From the NCBI GenBank assembly GCA_005656395.1, contig SRSI01000002.1:310001-374000 (forward strand): DNA of 64,000 bases, written 5' to 3'. The DNA comes from Strongyloides papillosus. Its lineage: Eukaryota > Nematoda > Chromadorea > Rhabditida > Strongyloididae. Numbering within the stretch: position 1 is the stretch's first letter; each line of letters opens with the position of its first letter. Below are positions 14,148 through 24,835 of the stretch, in pieces. Below the pieces are notes generated by a model. The model saw only the letters and a list, made by a program, of their open reading frames with translations. It was not told the origin of the DNA and made no database searches. Made by a program: the position numbers and the translations under genes.

Positions 14148-14149
14148 TA

Positions 14150-14675
14150 GAATACAAGTACTTTTGATAGACAAAAAAAATTTTTATAGGTATTTTCAAA
14201 GTGGATATATACAATCAAAAGGGAATGTGAACATTAGATATAGAAATATAAATTAGATATGTATGCATGCATTGCGTTAATTGCTATCACTTATTCTTTT
14301 ATGTATATTGTTACAATATTTACAAGTTTTTCTTTAACAATGAATGTAGAATATATATATTACTTCAATTAATTTATATTATATTAGATTTATCACCTAG
14401 TATATTCGAACTTTCTCGATATTTCTAAATTTTTATTTGGAGTAAAGATATACCTTTAAGCGAAGTTTAGAAAGTTCCAAAAAAATAGGTTTAAGTTATA
14501 AAAATACATGAAAAGAAGTTTATAGTAATTATTTTCGTTTATACAACTAGTAGTGATTTTTTTAATTGTTATGATTTTTTTCGCTTGTCTAAGACGTAAT
14601 AACTATTTAATTGTAATGATTTTTTCGTATTAAAATTGAAGGCATATTAATTTTAGGCTCTTAAAGGTTTCTAAG
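14150..14675. other. Intergenic, nothing recognised
   Basis: About 500 bp of AT-rich sequence between the MITE and the next small gene. Confidence 0.4.
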
Positions 14676-15011
14676 ATGAGGAAGGATAAAGCGAAAACCG
14701 CTCCTACTGAGAAAATGAACAAAGAGGAAAAAGAAACCAGTAAGGGAGACGCAACCGATGATGAAGTATATAAGGTGGCATTCAACGTTTGTGTTGAAGT
14801 TGTGAAGGGTCTTAAATGTAAATATTTTGGCAAGTGGGAGAACTACAGGCACACTTTGATGATATGTGGGAGCAATTGAGAATTATGTCGTAAGTTTTTT
14901 GTCTTAAATCAACACGATAGTATGACTTTTCCTTTCAGAATAATAAAAAGACTATTGACGAGTTCTGGTGGGCATGACGTAAAAATCCCCAGAGAGTATG
15001 CAAAACTTTAA
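14676..15011 (+). CDS. Small three-exon gene, unknown function
   Basis: Exons 14676-14801, 14849-14889 and 14939-15011 join cleanly: phase 0 across a 47 bp intron (GTGAAG...CTACAG), then phase 2 across a 49 bp intron (GTAAGT...TTTCAG). The 79-residue product has a Lys/Glu/Thr-rich start, then an amphipathic segment FDDMWEQLRIMS and a C terminus ending IPREYAKL. No signal peptide or membrane span. I do not recognise the family. The evidence is two consistent introns of the local size plus protein-like composition only after splicing; without splicing the frame stops at 14879. The convergent GH19 gene ends 195 bp downstream. Confidence 0.55.
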
Positions 15012-15206
15012 CGAGAGGTTTGATACAATAGAAGCACCTACAAACACTAAAAAAAATATCTCCCTATAACTAATAAGTTTAACTGTAAAATATGTATATA
15101 ATTGTAAAATATTGTATTTAATTGTAATATATGTAGATAATTGTAATTACGTATTTATTTTTGATGATCTTTACTTAAAAATTTGTACTTAATAAATGTA
15201 TTATTA

Positions 15207-16559
15207 TTATTCTATTCCGTATTTTGATAGTTTTAGTTTTACTTTAAATTTAATGCATGGAGAGTTGCTTTCATCGATGTTAAATCTTTTTGGATTTTTG
15301 TACATTGAATAGACACATCTTAGTCGATTCTGTTCGTTTATTACATCATAGTCTTTGTCACCGTAAACTTTTGGGTCGTAATATGGTAATGCACCGTTGT
15401 ATTGAGTTGGGGTACAATCACAAGGTTCGGACTTCCACATTGTTGACCAGTTTGGTTGCCATGAATGATTATGGGGGATACCTTCAAAATTTTCAACCAT
15501 ATTTTTACACGTTATTGTTTTTTCTGGGCCTGCAGATACGTTGAAGTATGAGGTGAACCATTTATATGCCTTAATTCTACGGTTCTCCCCAGCACCTCCA
15601 ACAATTTCCTCTATCTCCTCACCAGAACATTCATTGTTAATAACTAAAGATGTTGGACCAAAAACACTACCTTTATAACCTTTTTTTCTGTTTTTCAAAC
15701 TTGATAACCATTTACCAGTAATTATGGAGTGCATTGATGGTTTTGGTGGTTGCGGTGTCATGTAAAACCACATTGATGCCAACATAGCTAATGGTGGGTC
15801 CATTTTAGTCATTATCAAGTTTGGATTATTCAATAAATCAACATCTATTTTTTGAGAATGTAACCAATACTGGAATTGGCCATAATTATAATTCCAGGAT
15901 AATTGTAGTGGACCTCTACCGAAATAACAACCTTTATTCATCTCCACACCATCGATAGTTTTCTTCTTTTTATTGCATGGATACCAAAATTTGGAATCCG
16001 GTGTCTCACTGCAATATCTTCCTTTATCAGTACAATACTCACCATCTTCGACAGTGTATGTTTTGTTGGGTCTGAGGAATTTTGAATTTTGACCACCCTC
16101 AAACCAGTGGTAGAGGCCTCCTTGGTAGAAACATTTTAATGCCTCATCTTCTGGTAATGAAACATTGAAGTAATTGTAATTGTTTTCACCAGTCTCTTGG
16201 ATTAGATGGGCAAAAAATGTAGCAACATCCCTTTTTTGGATTACCTCTTTATCAACACCGTTGACTTTTTGTGAGGACCCACCAAATTCTGGGAAATATC
16301 TCGCAGCAATTATGAAAGCCTCATATGAATATGGTAAACATGGATGTGGCCCTAAACCTAGATTAGCCCTTGGAAAAAGATCATTAAAAATCTTCCTCCT
16401 AAACCACTTCTCAATAGGACTTCTCGGCATTTTATTAGGATCTCTCGCTATCTTACACCCATCTTTGGGATATTCTCCATAAACCTCATGTTTAGGACAC
16501 TCACAAAAGACATAAAAAATAAAAATAAATACTAACACAACAACACAAAATATATTCAT
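15207..16559 (-). CDS. Secreted GH19 chitinase-like protein
   Basis: Single-exon 450-residue protein starting with a strong signal peptide (residues 1-19). It has the glycoside hydrolase 19 core: AHLIQETGEN around residue 120, where family catalysis uses a Glu in the HET segment, and YFGRGPLQLSWNYNYG around residue 210, the family signature. Many cysteines suggest disulfides and extracellular action. GH19 enzymes hydrolyse beta-1,4-N-acetylglucosamine chains with inversion. The second catalytic Glu may lie in the YHWFEGG segment, but I cannot place it with certainty, so activity is unproven. In a nematode it could act on chitin of eggshell, pharynx or food. Upstream, 460 bp separate it from the ZIP gene on the same strand. 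Confidence 0.88.
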   Translation of the reverse strand: MNIFCVVVLVFIFIFYVFCECPKHEVYGEYPKDGCKIARDPNKMPRSPIEKWFRRKIFNDLFPRANLGLGPHPCLPYSYEAFIIAARYFPEFGGSSQKVNGVDKEVIQKRDVATFFAHLIQETGENNYNYFNVSLPEDEALKCFYQGGLYHWFEGGQNSKFLRPNKTYTVEDGEYCTDKGRYCSETPDSKFWYPCNKKKKTIDGVEMNKGCYFGRGPLQLSWNYNYGQFQYWLHSQKIDVDLLNNPNLIMTKMDPPLAMLASMWFYMTPQPPKPSMHSIITGKWLSSLKNRKKGYKGSVFGPTSLVINNECSGEEIEEIVGGAGENRRIKAYKWFTSYFNVSAGPEKTITCKNMVENFEGIPHNHSWQPNWSTMWKSEPCDCTPTQYNGALPYYDPKVYGDKDYDVINEQNRLRCVYSMYKNPKRFNIDESNSPCIKFKVKLKLSKYGIE

Positions 16560-17020
16560 GACAAAATACTAGGATTCCTCAAAGACATTAAAACTCATAA
16601 AACAAATATAAAGAGAAAAATGTTATTAATTTTCTAAATAAATTACTAGAATGGATAAGTTTCTTAATTATAAACAAGTTTCCTACATAATCCTCTATTT
16701 TTACCACCTTAAAGTAAATGAGTGTGTGTGTATGTGTACAAAGAAAGTCAAAATAATATTTACACAATCCTATTTATCTAACCTCCCTCCTTTTTTCTGT
16801 CCCACTAAATTTTCCTTTTTCTTATAACTTTCTGTATCAGTTATCGTGACTGGATGGTCTGGTATTTTTGTAAATATGTTGTAGGGGAAAAACAATTTTT
16901 TCTACTGGTGTGGTAGAATGATATTTATTAATATATTATGCAGGATAACACAGTTTTTTCCAATTTATCTATCTGTATTTATATGTTTTTTTGGAGACTG
17001 TTGTGGTGAGTTAAGAAGTT
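16560..17020. other. Intergenic between GH19 and ZIP genes
   Basis: AT-rich with a short GTGTGTGTATGTGTA run near 16720. Holds the GH19 promoter and the 3' end of the ZIP gene; no further gene seen. Confidence 0.4.
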
Positions 17021-18073
17021 TTAACTTGAAAATATCATTACTATTGCTATTGTTGTGAAACCTAAGAAGGATGCTAATGTTTTCGAGAAGCGGTTATCTT
17101 CATTCTCCCTCTCTGGTCCAAGCATTTCAAAGAATGTTATATAAAGAAATGTTCCCATTGAAAATCCAATAAACACCGTCGAGAGTTGATTCTTCAACAA
17201 CACATCCATATCCGAACTCTGTATAAGAATACCAATAATCGAGAAGATTGGTGATGTGATAGCAAAAATAAACACAAATATGACAACAAGTATTGGTCTG
17301 TTGGAGTGACACCGTGTTAACCTAACACCAACTGAGAATGAAACAACAGTCTTGTGAACGATTAATCCAATAAATAATGAGACTATTGTTACGTTTGTTG
17401 GTTGGACACCGAAAGCGAAACCTTCTAGTGAGGAGTGGATTATTAGGGCACAGATGAAGGAGAGGGTTTTGACGATTTTTTTCCGTTCTTCATGATCGAA
17501 TTTGTGCCGCAGGTGGGAGTGGCCTTCTGAGTGGATTTCACAGTCGTCTGTTTGGGTGTTTCTCCTTGTTATGGCTGTTGATTGGTAGTTTGGTATGTCT
17601 AATATTTGGGGGTTTCTTGTTATCATTGTTTGGTCATGGTGTTTTACATGTGCATGTCCAATTTTGTGTGTTAAGTATTCCAATACGTCAATGACAAAAA
17701 ATCCACCAACAACGATAACTTCAATGATTGGATAATCAACATTCCATTCTCCGTAACTTTTAACTATTTCTAAAGAAGCATTGGCATCTGGATAAAGATC
17801 AAGAAAGACAATACCCAAGAATACACCACCAGAGAAGCATGTTAGCAAAGTAATAATTAAAGTTGGTATCTTTGAGGTAGCATGACTGTGACCAGTACAA
17901 GAAACGGCATCATGTCTCAGCAGGGACCGTACTAACTAAATATGAAATAACAAAAGTTTAAAAAATAAATATAATAGTTATTATTAAATTACTTTAATAG
18001 GAATCAATCCAAAAATCATATTAACTGTAAACATTACAGCAATCAAAATACATTTCAATGTGTCAGCTTCCAT
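17021..18073 (-). CDS. ZIP (SLC39) family zinc transporter
   Basis: Two exons, 18073-17993 (ATG, 27 codons, phase 0) and 17935-17021, giving 331 residues. ZIP proteins move Zn2+ or related divalent cations into the cytosol. The first membrane span lies in exon 1, followed by LVRSLLRHDA and the CFSGGVFLGIVFLDLYPD block typical of the ZIP I/II subfamily. The cytosolic loop is His-rich (GHAHVKHHD and HSEGHSHLRHKFDHEE). The signature HSSLEGFAFG in the fourth span and GLIVHKTVVSFSVGVRL in the fifth carry the expected His, Glu and Gly residues. Eight spans are plausible. The unspliced frame alone has only a TTG start, so the small first exon is needed. Confidence 0.93.
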
Positions 18074-18788
18074 TCCTTGATAATCCTACAAAAAAACAAT
18101 CTTAGTATAAAAATTTGAATAAATTTAAAAAAAAAATCAATCAAGTTTACTAATATATACAAATATATGTTATTAAATCAAAAATGATAACGTCTACCAT
18201 TTATGTAAATCACTTATATATTCCTTACACCAACTTAAAACAGTGATAAGGCATTAATAAATGATTATTAATAATTAACCTTATCAGGGGAGGAATAAAG
18301 ATATTAAAACTAAGAAAAAAAGAACAATAATAATCCTAGGTACATTTATTGTGCTTTTTTTAATAATTTTCTTGATACATTCCTTAAAATGTTTTAAAGG
18401 ATGATCATTGCATCAGACTTTGATGGTACTATTGATAAGAATAACATTTTTTCATTTTATAGTTCTACGTAAACTAACGTTAAAAATTAAATTGATTATA
18501 AAGTATATTATCTGTAACAAAATGAAGTCTGTTACTGTTAACATAGAAAAATTATAGGATGATTGGAAAATAAACTAAAAGAAGTATCTTTAACCCTATT
18601 ATTTCCACAAAATCTTCTCCATTACTAAATGATTATAAGATGAACTTTATTTAAATAAAAAAAAACAAACAAACTTTATGATTGTGTTATCTTTTTATAT
18701 AAAAATATACATGTATATACACAAAAATAATAAAAAAGAATACAAATAAGTTAAGTTGATTATTGATTAAAAGTGTAGAAAAAAAATC
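18074..18788. other. Intergenic, no gene seen
   Basis: AT-rich sequence upstream of the ZIP start and downstream of ZFAND1. An AATAAA-rich segment just beyond the ZFAND1 stop could serve polyadenylation. Confidence 0.4.
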
Positions 18789-19523
18789 TTATTGATAAGT
18801 AAATCTCCCAACAGAATCGGGAAAGATTGTTTTTAATGAATCACTGAAATCTAACTCCTTACCAGATTCATTAAAAAACTTAGTGTTCTTGATATCTACT
18901 TTTATGTCGGGATTTTGTTTGAAGAACTCGTCTACACACCTCCCGAACATCCAGGATTTAGAGACGAGGGCACCTCTAATCTTCTGATTTGGTGTTGTTA
19001 GAAAGACAACAAACCTCTCCTGTTCTGGTATCCCGACCTTGGAGCCACGCATTTTTAACTTCATCGTTTCATACTTTTCCATTTTTAATCTTTCACCCTC
19101 CGTAAGAGTTTTAACCTTTTTAGCTGTTGTGTTTTTATCGGCTTTTTCCTTTTCATCCTCTTTGATTTTGTCAATAACGGCTTGGGGGAGGGTTGTTTTT
19201 TTTACTTCAGTTTTTGGTATACATTTACATTCATGTCCCTCGGGGTTTTTGTGGTTTAGACAGAAGTTGAGATTACAATAGGTACATTCGATCCTTGTGA
19301 TTTCTTTGTTGTTGCAATTCTCTGCTGAACACATGAATACTTTCATGGGATTCTTTTTGGCATCTTCATCAGGGATTTGTCTGCCTTCTAAATCGCACCC
19401 ATGACTAAATCTATGTTTTCCACAATAATAACTAGCACAAGTACCACACAAAAATGGAGTAAAATCGAGTTGATTACATGAACTCAATGAGCAGTGTTTT
19501 CCAAGATCAGGTAATTCGGCCAT
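18789..19523 (-). CDS. ZFAND1: ZFAND1-type AN1 zinc finger protein
   Basis: 244 residues, single exon. The start MAELPDLGKHCSLSSC and the two Cys/His-rich AN1 fingers (about residues 10-50 and 64-103) match ZFAND1 more than ZFAND2: the first finger begins within the first dozen residues, and the C-terminal 75 residues form a ubiquitin-like segment around RFVVFLTTPNQK. In other animals ZFAND1 binds p97/Cdc48 and the 26S proteasome and helps clear arsenite-induced stress granules. The middle is a Lys/Glu-rich linker. The ATG follows a TTTTTTTTCTTAG acceptor-like tract directly, consistent with trans-splicing onto the start codon. It is divergent from the PPR gene. Confidence 0.88.
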   Translation of the reverse strand: MAELPDLGKHCSLSSCNQLDFTPFLCGTCASYYCGKHRFSHGCDLEGRQIPDEDAKKNPMKVFMCSAENCNNKEITRIECTYCNLNFCLNHKNPEGHECKCIPKTEVKKTTLPQAVIDKIKEDEKEKADKNTTAKKVKTLTEGERLKMEKYETMKLKMRGSKVGIPEQERFVVFLTTPNQKIRGALVSKSWMFGRCVDEFFKQNPDIKVDIKNTKFFNESGKELDFSDSLKTIFPDSVGRFTYQ

Positions 19524-19728
19524 CTAAGAAAAAAAAATTAATATAAGTCTTTTTGTACTATCAAAACACATCATCAACTAATTAACATTTATCTCCACTC
19601 AGAAAAATAATCACCTCAAACGTTTAATCCCAAACAGAAAATAAAATTACAAATAAACATTTCCCCACTAAATTAGCATTGAGAAAAATTTGTAAATTAC
19701 TCTTCATTCCCCTACAAAATACTTATAA
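19524..19728. promoter_or_regulatory. Shared bidirectional promoter region
   Basis: Only 205 bp separate the ATG of ZFAND1 (-) and the ATG of the PPR gene (+), so both promoters must lie here or overlap the genes. The ZFAND1 side ends in a polypyrimidine-AG tract on the minus strand. Confidence 0.55.
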
Positions 19729-22700
19729 ATGAATCTCCTACGACTCTCACTAACGTTAAGGTACGTCTTCAAATCCCAAAAACACTCTCTCAATTTTCAG
19801 GTTACAAGCAAAAATACTACCCGTAGCTCCAATTCACCTCAATGCAGTGATCCAACAAAGAGTAGCTAGGAAGGATGTTAAAGGACATCAAAATGGTAAC
19901 AGAAATGTACTGAAAGTCAATTTTGGGAATGATAAAATAGTAATCAAAAAAGCGGAATCAATTAAGAATGAACAGAGTAAAATGATCGTAAAGCATGTGT
20001 CTAATTTAGTGGGAAAACCAAAAACACTATTTGAGTTGTTAGACAAGATGGAGTACACAAATAGAGGTGGTTCAATAACAATGGAGGATTTTGCTAAAAT
20101 GTTAAGTGACAAGGAGTTTGATTTGAATTTGTTGTCTGATAGGCAGGTTGCCTTGATTTTTAGAGCCTCCGGAGATCTGGCTTATTACTGCGACTCTGAA
20201 TTTAAGGATAAATTTACGAATAAATACTTTGATATTTTACAGAAAAGGAATGTTAAGTTTGGAGTTTTGGGTTTGAATGGTTATTTTAAGACAAAGCTTG
20301 AGAATGGAAATCCAATATCTATGGGGGAGTTTTATGAACTTTTGTCGAGATATGAAGTTGAACCTAATGTGGAGACATTTGAAATCCTCGGTGATTATTT
20401 TGCCAAGAGAGGTGATAGTAAGAATGTTTATGATTTGATTAGTTCGATGAAGGAAATTGATTTGTCACCTACAATCAAGATGTTTACTGCGCTAGTTGAG
20501 TCATTGGTCATGTCCAACCAAATAGAAAAAGCCAGGAGTGTCATTTCATCTTTTGAAAACAAAAGAATTCTCGGTAACATAAAGGACTTGAAATTAGCTT
20601 TCATCAACGGTCTAGCTGGATCTGGTAAATTCGATCTCCTTTCCAAAGAAATCCAAGAATTTAAGGAAAGTTCTGTATTACCAAAAGATAGAAACGATTA
20701 CCTACTACTCCAACCACTTGCATCATTCGCCAACACCACCGACAATGTGGAGCAGATAAAGAAAATTAGGCAACTTATACCACCAATAAAAGTGAATGAA
20801 TCCTCAATGGACTACGATACGGAACTTCACAAGTTTTATAGCAAATGTTGTGATTTGATTGAGAGTAAAAAAATCGGTGAGGCATCGATTCTTCTTGATG
20901 TCTTACCACAATCATTTAAGGAAAAATCAGGAAGAAGGGTTATAAGTAATTTAAATAAGATGACTCTTGGTGAAAGTGATAGTACAAGTATTTTGGAGGA
21001 TGTTGCCTTGTTGAAGGAGTATAACATCGTTGAGAATCCATTTATCTCAACGTTAAGTCGTTACGATGGAATGGATAAGAGTAAATTCTTTGAAATTTTT
21101 GAAAAGTTCAGGGAAACTGATGAATTCGAGGCATTAAAAGATAGATTTTTCGTAACCAAAGCTAATATCAAATATTTGATAAACCAATTTAATGGCACTC
21201 AAAGTGAGAATGAAAAAGTTGAGATCTTTTGTAAGGTATTTCCAATGATAGGTGATTATGATCGAAAAAACCTTAGTGAGAGTGAGAAAATCCAACTAAT
21301 TCGTTTGGGAAATTCTTTCGTTGATTTAGTAATAAATAGCAATTTAAATTTAACTGAAGGAATCGTTGACAATCTGAAACCTCGCGAAGCTGCAAGATTC
21401 ATGAAAAGTGTAGTGAGATCACTCCTTAAATCTAAAAACTATGGGGATCTTCAAAATGTCTTGGATATCGTTCTAAATAAGAGACTTTATGTTGATGTTT
21501 CAAATGAAACTTTGGATGTTGTTCAAAAAATCTTAACAGATAAAAAATCAGATAAAACAGCTTTCTTACCATGTTGTTCTGTTTTATCTGGCGTTTATTA
21601 CAATAAAGCAGATAATTTTAAAAAAAATGCTGTTATTAAAATTTTGACTAATGTTATTTCAAATATACATATATCTGATGAGTCACTTTCTTTGATGGTT
21701 GAACGATGGGTTGATGAAAAAAGGATTATTCTTACTAAAGATCAAATGAATCACATATCAGGAGTTTTGAATTCTAAAGGACTAGTTTCACGTAGACGGT
21801 ACCTTGAGATGCTTACAGAAAAATCATCCACCTACCTAAGATGGATTGGAATTAAAGATATCAGAGTTCTAGAAAGAGAATTGGTACATTTAGAGGGACT
21901 TGAAGATGAGAAAGGAAAAGGTGTGGCTGAATTTTTACGTACAATCATCCTTGGAAAATACATTCAAGAGACTCCTCTAAATCATGTAGCAATATTTGAA
22001 CATTTGAAAAAAGTTTACGCTTCCGACAACATAGACAATAAAGAAAAAGTAAGACATATTCCATCACTATTAATGAGGTCACTGGTACATAATAATGAAA
22101 ACAACCTAGCTGATGACTTGTGGAAGATTGAAGGTATAAAGTTAGATACATACGCAATCCTCCTTTATGCTTTTAATCTTTTCATAAGAAATGAAAAAGA
22201 TAAAATGGATAAGACACTTGATTTTATTAAGTACAATGCTAGAGTTATAGATGACACCACAACGATGGCGATGTCAAATTTCATACCAGAAGTTGAGAAA
22301 GAAAAAATACAGAAATTCGCAGATATAATTGTTGAGAGATTTAATGTTAGTAAAAGTACAGCTGATAAAATATCTCTTAAAAGTTACCAGAATAACTTTG
22401 AAAGGTTGATGAATGAAAACAAACTAGAGGAGGCATTTGAGGTTGCAAAGGTCATTGGAAGTATAAACCAATCACCATATGGACAAATTGATATTATGTC
22501 AGCTTCCATTAAATCTTCCAACACAAAACTGTTTGGTGAGGTATTGAATTGGGTTAGGGGATTACTAAACAACTACTCAGCATACATTGATGCTTCTATA
22601 GCTTTACTGGAGAATGGCAAACAAGAGATAGCTGAGAACACCTTAAAAAGTATTCATAACGTCATGCTAAGTGAAAATAGGGTAAATTTTATAGTTCAAA

Positions 22701-22978
22701 GAGAAAAACAACTCAATAATGTAGATGTATTGAAATTTTTACTGAGATTTATTAGCCAAAAAGACTGGGTAACTGATGAAATGATAAACACCTCTCTCTC
22801 CGCCATACTAGAAATTTACGGTAAGTGATATCAATGAATAATTGTTTAATGTTTTTAATGATATTTTATAGAGAAACAAAATTCGATACCAGAGATATTG
22901 AAGTTTAAAGAAACATTGGTAAAAGAGAAATTCCCATTCACTGCTAAGGCTGATTTGTTGTTTAAAAAATATTCTTAG
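19729..22978 (+). CDS. Mitochondrial PPR protein, LRPPRC-like
   Basis: Three exons: 19729-19760, 19801-22820 and 22872-22978, joined across 40 and 51 bp introns, giving about 1052 residues. The N terminus (MNLLRLSLTLRLQAKILPVA) is basic and amphipathic, as for mitochondrial import. The body is alpha-helical with 35-residue-like repeats, clearest around the segment VEPNVETFEILGDYFAKRGD and the following IDLSPTIKMFTALVES, which fit pentatricopeptide repeats. Animal proteins of this size and layout are LRPPRC relatives that stabilise mitochondrial mRNAs; the length is shorter than human LRPPRC (1394). I am sure it is a helical-repeat mitochondrial protein, less sure it is the LRPPRC orthologue. 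Confidence 0.8.
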
Positions 22979-23188
22979 ATTATCATATTATTAAACATTA
23001 AACTATAGGATGATATATATATACATATTATAATAATTGTTATTGTTACATTTTAATTGATATTTTACACAATAATAGTTTGATTCACAGTTATTTATAA
23101 ATTATTGTTGAAATTTCTAGAAGTATAAAACACTGTAAAAATGTTGATATAAATTGTGAGGCTCCTCGATACGAGATCAGTTTTAATA

Positions 23189-23617
23189 ATGAGCTATACT
23201 CCATACTTATTAGTTATTTCTGCAGCTATCTTCTTTGCCTACGAAAGCCCATATGTTGGTATAACCTACCCTGAACAACAATTTTTAAGGGAAAATGAAG
23301 GGAAGTGGAATATGAATAACTACTACAATCCTTATCACGGTTTCCACCAAAATGGACAAAACATCTCCAACGATGCATTTACCTTCCTCAGTACATTCAT
23401 CAACCAATACGACATCATGGCTATGTACTTTTTCAAATCAAAAGGCTTCGATCCCGAGACTGCTAAAACTTTTTGCACCGAACAACAACCTATTGTTTAT
23501 AGAAGTCCTTACCTTAATTACTATTGTAGTTATATTAATGGAACCATCGAAGGACCTAATGCCCCAAAGACGGTTGTTGCTCCGGAAACATTAAATAATA
23601 ATACTAATAAAAATTGA
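23189..23617 (+). CDS. Small secreted protein, unknown
   Basis: 142 residues from the ATG at 23189; the frame is open to a GTG at 23156 but the ATG gives a standard signal peptide (MSYTPYLLVISAAIFFAYES). The mature part is Tyr/Asn-rich with two cysteines, one NGT glycosylation site near the end and a low-complexity tail of Asn/Thr/Lys. No family recognised. A single unspliced exon 210 bp behind the PPR gene; the intervening sequence is too AT-rich to judge whether it shares a transcript. Confidence 0.7.
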   Translation: MSYTPYLLVISAAIFFAYESPYVGITYPEQQFLRENEGKWNMNNYYNPYHGFHQNGQNISNDAFTFLSTFINQYDIMAMYFFKSKGFDPETAKTFCTEQQPIVYRSPYLNYYCSYINGTIEGPNAPKTVVAPETLNNNTNKN

Positions 23618-23706
23618 TTTATTCTTATAAAACTTAATAAAATAATATACAAGTGTTTAAGGTTTATTTTACAAAATTAAAAAAATATTAAAGTATTTAA
23701 ATCAAT

Positions 23707-24600
23707 CTAACATGCCTCAGTTTCTGCTTCACTCTTCGCATCCTCCTTCACAGCAACTTCCTCAACTTTATCCTTCTCCCTATTCATCTTAGCATTCAAC
23801 TCAGCCTCAGAATTAGGTCTAAGACTCAACTTTCTCCTCTCACTATAACTCTGTACAATCCCAAGCAAGGCAGATCTACAAACAATACTAACATTAATCA
23901 TAAGATTTGGTTTATTGAGATCAACTCGGAGGTGTTTGTAATTCTCCTTCATATAGCTACCGATCATTTCTATAACCCAATTTTTCTTAATTTTCCCATT
24001 GTTACGAGATCGGAAATTTATAGCAAAGGTTGGTCTGAAGTCTACCCATAAGTCTTCTCTGAAATGGTCATCGATTAAAGCCTTGATGTTCTCCTCTATG
24101 GTTGTTTCGTTAACCTCACATGTTACCTCTACTGGCTCTATCCGTTGGAGGTACCTTGTGTTTAGAGATTCCTGGCATTTGTGTACAATTTTATCACAAA
24201 TATTATATATATCCTTTGAATTAGTTATTTGAGGTGTCGTGAGGAATATACTGTTCTTGCAACCTGTAGGTTGTTGGCGTGACCATAATTTGTTTCCCCT
24301 CTTACTTTTATCATTCTCTGCTGCTATCTCTTTGGCTAATGCATCAACTATATCCTCTTCTTTCTCCTCTTTAGGGTTGTTTTCTTCGCCTTTTGTCTTG
24401 TCATCTTCTTCGATTGATGTGTTAACTAATCCCATCTCCTGGACTGCATCGTCGATTAAACTTTTCGCCTCACCCACAGCCTGTTTTTCATGCCCATCAC
24501 AGGTGAAGAAGAGACCAAATATCCCGGATTCAACCCTTTTATTCGCCCCAACATTGTGGTTGTATGTCTGCTTTCTCTTCTTAGTCGGCGGCCCACCCAT
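23707..24600 (-). CDS. THUMPD1: THUMP-domain protein, tRNA acetylation adaptor
   Basis: 297 residues, single exon. The start MGGPPTKKRK and the block ESGIFGLFFTCDGHEKQAVGEA match THUMPD1/Tan1. The middle is a Glu/Lys-rich acidic insert (about residues 60-100), followed by the THUMP domain ending in the characteristic LRVDLNKPNLMINVSIVC strand and a LGIVQSY helix. In eukaryotes this protein binds tRNA-Ser and tRNA-Leu and recruits the acetyltransferase NAT10/Kre33 to make ac4C at position 12. The C terminus is Glu/Lys-rich and not conserved. Its start lies 235 bp from the divergent ZFPL1 gene. Confidence 0.9.
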   Translation of the reverse strand: MGGPPTKKRKQTYNHNVGANKRVESGIFGLFFTCDGHEKQAVGEAKSLIDDAVQEMGLVNTSIEEDDKTKGEENNPKEEKEEDIVDALAKEIAAENDKSKRGNKLWSRQQPTGCKNSIFLTTPQITNSKDIYNICDKIVHKCQESLNTRYLQRIEPVEVTCEVNETTIEENIKALIDDHFREDLWVDFRPTFAINFRSRNNGKIKKNWVIEMIGSYMKENYKHLRVDLNKPNLMINVSIVCRSALLGIVQSYSERRKLSLRPNSEAELNAKMNREKDKVEEVAVKEDAKSEAETEAC

Positions 24601-24835
24601 ATTAAAATTTCCACTATAAACAAATTAAATAAGTAAATTTCAATGACAATAATAATTTAAAAATAATATAAAATACAAAATTCTAAAAAGACGTGACTCC
24701 AAACATACATCCCACATAGAATGTGTACATAATTCTTACATTCCAGCTCTCCTGCTACGTATGCAAAAAATTGCAACCACATAATTTTATTAATTACTCC
24801 TACTCTCCTCAAAATATTTACCATTCAAATTAGGC

